The notes below the pieces were generated by a model. The model was not told where the DNA came from, made no database searches, and worked only from the letters and a program-made list of their open reading frames with translations. From positions 1 through 8,533 of the forward strand of contig JAGWUK010000096.1 of assembly GCA_028868455.1 (NCBI GenBank): a stretch of 8,533 nt of DNA, given 5' to 3'. Position 1 is the first letter of the stretch, and each line of letters starts with the position of its first letter. Origin of the DNA: Burkholderiales bacterium (GTDB lineage: Bacteria > Pseudomonadota > Gammaproteobacteria > Burkholderiales > Burkholderiaceae_D). The position numbers were made by a program, and so were the translations under genes. Below are positions 6,902 through 8,533 of the stretch, piece by piece.

Positions 6902-6920
6902 CATACTCCACCTCAGTATG
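6902..6920. repeat. inverted repeat just after the PLP-enzyme gene
   Basis: CATACT (6902-6907), a 7-nt loop, AGTATG (6915-6920): a perfect 6-bp stem starting 8 nt after the TGA of the upstream gene. The position suits a transcript-end hairpin, but no T-run follows on the minus strand, so I do not call it a Rho-independent terminator. Confidence 0.4.
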
Positions 6921-6928
6921 TCCTCATG

Positions 6929-8170
6929 TCAGAAATTCAGTGCCGCCTTGAAATCGGTCACGATGTCATCCGTATCCTCAATGCCTGCCGATACGCGTAT
7001 CAGTGAATCAGCCAGCCCCATCTCTGCGCGCCGCGCAGCGCCCATTTCGAAGAAGATGGTGTGCGAAACCGGAATCACCAGCGTGCGCGTATCGCCAAGA
7101 TGTGTGGCGTTGATTGCCAGCTTTAAACGATTCAGATAATCGAAGCAGTCGATTTCGGGCTTCAATTCAAAACTGAACAAGGCGCCAAATGTGCGGAACA
7201 ATTCCTTCGCCAGGACATGCTGAGGATGCGATGGCAAGCCCGGATAATGTACGACAGCGACGCGCGGATCGGCCGCCAGCATTTGTGCCAGCGCCATCGC
7301 GTTGGCACTGGCGCGCTCCATGCGCAGAGCGATGGTTTCAGCGCCGACGGCAATCTGATGCGCCGCTTCCGGCGACAGACTCGCGCCGAAATCGCGCAAG
7401 GCTTTGGCCCGTACTTGCGACATGCCTTGCTGGACTGCTGCCTGCTTGCGGAAATTATCCGCAATATTCGGATATCCAGCCCAGTCAAATTCTCCGGTGT
7501 CGGTCAAGGCGCCACCGAGTACGTTGCCATGCCCGGCAATGTACTTGGTCAGCGAATTCATCACCAGTCCGGCACCAACTGCTTTCGGGCGGAACAGATA
7601 TGGCGACGTCATCGTGTTATCGACGACAAACAAAATGCCGCGCTCACGACACAAAGCGCCGATGCGTTTCAGATCAGCGATCTGTGTGCCCGGATTGGCG
7701 ACAGTTTCAACGAAGACGATACGCGTCGCTGGTGTCAGCGCGGCGGCCACATTGGCAACATCAGTGGCATCGACCAGCGTTAAATCGACCCCTTGCGAAC
7801 TGGCGGTCTGCCACAGACTATTGGTATTGCCGAACAAAAAAGCCGATGACACAACATGATCGCCCGCGCGCAACAAAGCCTGAAACACCGCACCAATCGC
7901 CGCCATGCCAGTCGCAAAGGCGATCGTTGCCTGCCCACCTTCCATTTTGGTGATTTTTTCTTCCAGCGCCGACACCGTAGGATTGCCCTGACGGCCGTAG
8001 CGATAACCGGATTGTTTGCCCTGAAAGACAGCGGCCAAATCGCGTGCATCCGGATAGCCGAACAAGACCGAGCTATGAATCGGTTTATGCACGGAACCGT
8101 GCTCAATTGCTTTTTGACGATCGCTGTGAAGAATGGTGGTGGTAAAGCCGTAGGAGTCTGTTGCGCTCAT
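6929..8170 (-). CDS. cystathionine gamma-synthase family PLP enzyme (O-succinylhomoserine sulfhydrylase-like)
   Basis: A fold-type I PLP enzyme of 413 residues in the Cys/Met metabolism family; members make or break C-S bonds at the gamma carbon of homoserine esters, cystathionine or methionine. Seen: YRYGRQGNPT (56-65), where Tyr58 and Arg60 bind the neighbouring subunit's PLP phosphate; FATGMAAI (85-92); VETVANP (154-160); Asp184 in VVDNTMTSPY (182-191), which contacts the PLP nitrogen; and Lys209 in NSLTKYI (205-211), the Schiff-base lysine. At the stacking position usual for Tyr in cystathionine synthases and lyases there is Phe113 (FLFGNT), as in MetZ-type sulfhydrylases. I have no firm orthology to metZ, so no symbol is given; methionine gamma-lyase or cystathionine gamma-synthase remain possible. 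ATG at 8170 is the only start: an in-frame TAG lies at 8249-8251 with no ATG, GTG or TTG between. No Shine-Dalgarno precedes it; the leader is pyrimidine-rich. Confidence 0.92.
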   Translation of the reverse strand: MSATDSYGFTTTILHSDRQKAIEHGSVHKPIHSSVLFGYPDARDLAAVFQGKQSGYRYGRQGNPTVSALEEKITKMEGGQATIAFATGMAAIGAVFQALLRAGDHVVSSAFLFGNTNSLWQTASSQGVDLTLVDATDVANVAAALTPATRIVFVETVANPGTQIADLKRIGALCRERGILFVVDNTMTSPYLFRPKAVGAGLVMNSLTKYIAGHGNVLGGALTDTGEFDWAGYPNIADNFRKQAAVQQGMSQVRAKALRDFGASLSPEAAHQIAVGAETIALRMERASANAMALAQMLAADPRVAVVHYPGLPSHPQHVLAKELFRTFGALFSFELKPEIDCFDYLNRLKLAINATHLGDTRTLVIPVSHTIFFEMGAARRAEMGLADSLIRVSAGIEDTDDIVTDFKAALNF

Positions 8171-8326
8171 GATGCAAAAATGGGGAGTAAAGAAAAAAGA
8201 GTTATGGGAGTTTAACCCAGAACCCCGATCTCTTTTCCGTTCGCCATGCTATCAGTCAGCGATCTCTCCGCAACCGCTGGCGCCGCACTGGCGAATCATG
8301 CCGGTGACGACGACGTTCGCACTTTG

Positions 8327-8533
8327 TTATCGCAGGAAAAACGCTTCGATCAGTTGCGCCAGTCTTTCCGGCTGATCGTGGTGCAGCATATGTCCCGCAT
8401 CCTCAATCATGACTTTTTCCAGCGTCGGAATATGGGCAAGGCGACGATCGATTTCTATGCGCGCCTCAGCCTTGGGTCCCATCCAGTGCCAGACGTTGGT
8501 ATCGTCCGCTTCCATCCACAGCACCGGCGCGGA
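8327..8533 (-). CDS. alpha/beta hydrolase, C-terminal part (cut by window edge)
   Basis: The last 68 residues of an alpha/beta-hydrolase-fold protein; the frame stays open to the right edge, so the start lies outside. Seen: a beta strand into PVLWMEADDT (3-12 of the visible part), which fits the region after the catalytic acid strand, a helical stretch with MGPKAEARIEIDRRLAHIP (18-36), then EDAGHMLHHDQPERLAQLIE (44-63), where His48 is the expected catalytic histidine. The nucleophile Ser and oxyanion region are not visible, so the substrate class is unknown. It ends with TAA at 8327-8329, 156 bp before the PLP-enzyme gene; I see no clear terminator in that gap. Family assignment is strong from the histidine motif alone. 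Confidence 0.85.
   Translation of the reverse strand, partial: SAPVLWMEADDTNVWHWMGPKAEARIEIDRRLAHIPTLEKVMIEDAGHMLHHDQPERLAQLIEAFFLR

Noticed and set aside
7189..7953. 254-residue plus-strand open frame opposite the PLP-enzyme gene
   Set aside because: The translation is low in hydrophobic structure and rich in Arg/Ser/His, typical of antisense of a conserved gene, with no family motif.
8192..8221. TGGG/CCCA hairpin followed by a T-rich stretch as terminator of the hydrolase gene
   Set aside because: The stem is only 4 bp and the T-run is displaced by several bases, too weak to call.
8212..8247. 11-codon small ORF (MANGKEIGVLG) upstream of the PLP-enzyme gene
   Set aside because: Considered as a leader peptide, but there is no Shine-Dalgarno at proper spacing, no run of regulatory codons such as Met or Cys, and no attenuator hairpins.
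8171..8326. SAM or SAH riboswitch ahead of the sulfur amino-acid gene
   Set aside because: I looked for long paired stems with conserved loops and found only 4-bp pairings; nothing resembles a known aptamer. A covariance-model scan would settle it.

Overview
The window reads as ordinary chromosome of a beta-proteobacterium. The protein types suggest Burkholderiales, probably Oxalobacteraceae (Herminiimonas/Janthinobacterium-like). This placement is inferred from remembered family resemblance and a moderate GC content judged by eye; no search was run. All eight supportable genes lie on the minus strand, so transcription runs from high to low coordinates. I see no transposase, phage gene, CRISPR array, tRNA, rRNA, toxin-antitoxin pair or defence island.

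In transcription order: (1) the C-terminal end of an alpha/beta hydrolase, cut by the right edge (8327-8533); (2) a 156-bp gap, then a cystathionine gamma-synthase-family PLP enzyme (6929-8170) that starts without a visible Shine-Dalgarno; (3) a 123-bp gap with a candidate -10 and an AT-rich inverted repeat, then a large YbbP-type FtsX-like ABC permease (4307-6805) with no partner ATPase gene in the window; (4) a YfcF-type glutathione S-transferase with a GTG start (3588-4220); (5) a clear Rho-independent terminator (3551-3580); (6) a tight cluster of group II truncated haemoglobin (3042-3485), RmuC (1520-3007) and a DUF924 protein (850-1470), with gaps of 34 and 49 bp; (7) a LysE/RhtB-family exporter with a GTG start (146-772), which may have its own promoter; (8) a 145-bp left edge holding two small hairpins and a T-tract.

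Functionally the window mixes sulfur amino-acid chemistry, envelope or lipid transport, glutathione chemistry, a haem protein, a genome-maintenance factor and small-molecule export. The most suggestive grouping is haemoglobin-rmuC-DUF924, probably one transcription unit isolated upstream by the terminator, next to a glutathione enzyme. A shared oxidative or nitrosative stress role is plausible but is inference only. I did not find a convincing undescribed system. The points worth a second look are the haemoglobin/RmuC coupling, the ATPase-less YbbP, a histidine at the predicted CD1 position of the haemoglobin, and the SD-less start of the PLP enzyme.
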